A program made the translations under genes and the position numbers. A DNA stretch of 7,720 nucleotides from an uncultured Succinatimonas sp. GTDB lineage: Bacteria > Pseudomonadota > Gammaproteobacteria > Enterobacterales > Succinivibrionaceae. Each line of letters begins with the position of its first letter. Positions within the stretch are counted from its first letter, which is position 1. Location: positions 1 through 7,720 of the forward strand of contig NZ_CAJKVK010000088.1 in NCBI RefSeq assembly GCF_905203285.1. Reading direction: 5' to 3'. Shown one piece after another: positions 6,909-7,720 of the stretch. The notes beneath the pieces were generated by a model. The model was not told the DNA's origin. It worked only from the letters and a program-made list of their open reading frames with translations, and did not search any database.

Positions 6909-7278
6909 GCACTTATTGACTTAATAAAATATAAAGTTTTTAGAATTATGTTCTAAGCCTATTAGGATAATGCTGTTGAGTTGAACAGCATTATAATAAA
7001 CATATTTAATAACAATATATTAGTTATCTTTTAATCTTTGCTTTAAATCGGATAATTCAGTTTCAGAAATTTCTGTACAAAGCATAATTAACTTGTCATC
7101 TAAACCTTGTTTTAGCATTTTTTTTGCAACTTGGATTGTTTTACTTTTAGCTCCTTCTTCACGACCGATTTGTTTCCCTTCTTCTATTCCGTCACTTTTA
7201 AGTGAAGCACAATCCATCTCATAGCGCTCACGAGCTTCATATTTGAGCATTTCTTCACGATTACGCACAAACATCTTT
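6694..7278. repeat. Direct repeat pair, about 215 bp each, offset about 370 bp
   Basis: Unit 1 is about 6694-6908 and unit 2 about 7064-7278, in the same orientation. The 5' part is nearly identical (for example TAATTAACTTGTCATCTAAA in both), and the rest is clearly alignable with many substitutions and small indels. About 155 bp of AT-rich sequence lies between the units. Confidence 0.85.
6967..6994. repeat. Stem-loop with 11-bp perfect stem
   Basis: ATAATGCTGTT (6967-6977) pairs perfectly with AACAGCATTAT (6984-6994) around the six-base loop GAGTTG. No T run follows on either strand, so it is not a standard intrinsic terminator. It lies just past the stop of the Rpn fragment and could end its transcript weakly or be the end of a small element. 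A smaller inverted repeat, TTAGAA/TTCTAA, is at 6940-6956. Confidence 0.6.
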
Positions 7279-7328
7279 TCTGCCTCTAGAATATCAGCGA
7301 AGATTTGATCTTCTTGGGCTATGGACAT
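7020..7328 (-). CDS. C-terminal fragment of an Rpn-type PD-(D/E)XK nuclease / putative transposase
   Basis: This 102-residue ORF is the tail of a protein of the Rpn family (recombination-promoting nuclease, PD-(D/E)XK transposase-like). Typical features are ADILEAEKMFVRNREEM (11-27), YEARERYEMD (30-39), a charged coiled segment EEGKQIGREEGAKSK (49-63) and a terminal helix pair MLKQGLDDKLIMLC plus ETELSDLKQRL. The frame stays open upstream to 7397 and adds HLIRWIKYLTNSSPEEV, also typical of the family, before TGA at 7398-7400. It is thus the remainder of a longer gene whose nuclease core is missing, cut by the IS200/IS605-type sequence upstream. The ATG at 7328 has its own GAGGA five bases upstream, so a short protein may still be made. 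Rpn genes of E. coli are reported to encode such short internal products, which inhibit the full-length toxin. Confidence 0.75.
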   Translation of the reverse strand: MSIAQEDQIFADILEAEKMFVRNREEMLKYEARERYEMDCASLKSDGIEEGKQIGREEGAKSKTIQVAKKMLKQGLDDKLIMLCTEISETELSDLKQRLKDN

Positions 7329-7332
7329 AACT

Positions 7333-7337
7333 TCCTC
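7333..7337 (-). promoter_or_regulatory. Internal ribosome binding site in the Rpn-type gene
   Basis: GAGGA on the minus strand, about five bases before the ATG at 7328. It also codes for Glu-Glu in the longer open frame (SSPEEV), so it may be chance. It makes internal initiation plausible. Confidence 0.45.
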
Positions 7338-7404
7338 AGGAGAAGAATTAGTCAGATACTTAATCCATCTTATCAGATGGTTTTTATCAAAAAAAGCTCA
7401 GCGG

Positions 7405-7423
7405 CTAAAACCCCGTTTTTTAG
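7405..7423 (-). repeat. Subterminal hairpin at the right end of the IS200/IS605-type remnant
   Basis: A six-base perfect stem CTAAAA/TTTTAG with loop CCCCGTT lies about 35 bases after the transposase stop. An alternative fold pairs AAAAC with GTTTT and bulges two T. Position and bulge fit the TnpA-binding hairpins of this family; function is inferred. Confidence 0.45.
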
Positions 7424-7456
7424 TGCGGAGATCATCGTGAGGAGAAGCTTCTGTTT

Positions 7457-7720
7457 TTAATCCAGCGTTTTCTGCTGCTCAATATATTGCCGAATAATAT
7501 CGGAGCACCTCTGCAGAATGAGGAAAAAAAGATAGCGTCCATAACGCATTACTCCTCAGTTTAGTTCTAACGGTAGGATACTTACGCTTACGGATGGTAA
7601 TGGAAGATGTTCCCTTGATCCTGAAGACAATCTTAAAGATTGAAAATTTCGGCAGAACTAAAACTAATAAATGCACGTGCTCTTCTTCTCCGCCAAACTC
7701 AATAAGCTCAGCATTAAATT
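7457..7720 (-). pseudogene. tnpA: IS200/IS605-type transposase TnpA (Y1 family), 3' part, frameshifted
   Basis: A single-strand HUH transposase, C-terminal part, open at the window edge. The first frame reads FNAELIEFGGEEEHVHLLVL, with the metal-binding HVH at 7671-7679, then LPKFSIFKIVFRIKGTSSI and RKRKYPTVRTKLRSNALW, which fit the usual EFNGE..HVHLLV, LKG.SS and LW..S segments. Near a run of seven A (7524-7530) the frame must change to give SSFCRGAPI, and near 7501-7506 again to give IIRQYIEQQKTLD and TAA at 7457-7459. The nucleophile Tyr of RQYIEQQ is at 7484-7486. The PKFSIFKIVFRI part is also less conserved than usual. Two frameshifts mean no active protein. The 65-residue ORF starting at GTG 7676 is part of this pseudogene. 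Confidence 0.82.

Larger units (their letters stand above)
7398..7720 (-). mobile_element. 3' end of an IS200/IS605-type element, remnant
   Basis: The element contains the end of a Y1 transposase gene (7457-7720) and about 60 bases of non-coding end sequence with a small hairpin, CTAAAA (7405-7410) and TTTTAG (7418-7423) around CCCCGTT. Elements of this family have subterminal hairpins instead of terminal inverted repeats and make no target duplication, so the exact edge cannot be set. The open frame of the Rpn fragment ends at 7398-7400, which puts the likely junction near 7390-7405. The other end lies outside the window. Confidence 0.65.

Noticed and set aside
6600..7460. CRISPR array or retron-like element suggested by repeats and hairpins
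   Set aside because: There are only two long diverged repeat units, explained by Rpn gene ends, with no short regular repeats or reverse transcriptase.

Overview
The window looks like a chromosomal segment of an AT-rich gammaproteobacterium. The core block purB-hflD-mnmA-nudJ on the minus strand, divergent from icd on the plus strand, is the gene order known from Escherichia coli and relatives. HflD is essentially confined to gammaproteobacteria. The low GC and the decayed PD-(D/E)XK-type genes suggest a gut or rumen anaerobe such as a member of Succinivibrionaceae, but that placement is a guess from style, not proof.

Layout. Positions 1-775 hold the 3' part of an AAA-ATPase-like/PD-(D/E)XK gene broken by a one-base frameshift. 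A terminator at 824-858 closes the purB operon. Positions 882-4518 are four tightly packed minus-strand genes, transcribed nudJ, mnmA, hflD, purB, with gaps of 3, 2 and 11 bp. Positions 4519-4744 are a divergent intergenic region. icd runs from 4745 to 6001 and ends at a strong hairpin that serves both icd and the convergent GNAT acetyltransferase gene (6068-6565). The pseudouridine synthase gene rluE, which lies between nudJ and icd in E. coli, is absent.

Positions 6566-7720 are a decaying accessory region. It contains a degenerate copy of the 3' end of an Rpn-type nuclease gene (about 6682-6908), an 11-bp stem-loop (6967-6994), and a better preserved 3' fragment of an Rpn-type gene (7020-7397) with its own internal start and Shine-Dalgarno sequence. 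Next comes the 3' end of an IS200/IS605-type transposase pseudogene (7457-7720) with a subterminal hairpin, which seems to have cut the Rpn gene.

How the genes relate. PurB (AMP synthesis), MnmA (tRNA 2-thiouridine), NudJ (Nudix hydrolase) and HflD share an operon without an obvious common pathway. Icd supplies 2-oxoglutarate. The most notable reading in the core part is that Icd has lost the known NADP-binding side chains and resembles NAD-dependent enzymes. The most notable reading in the accessory part is that the Rpn fragment resembles the short intragenic Rpn products described as antitoxins. No wholly new system is evident.
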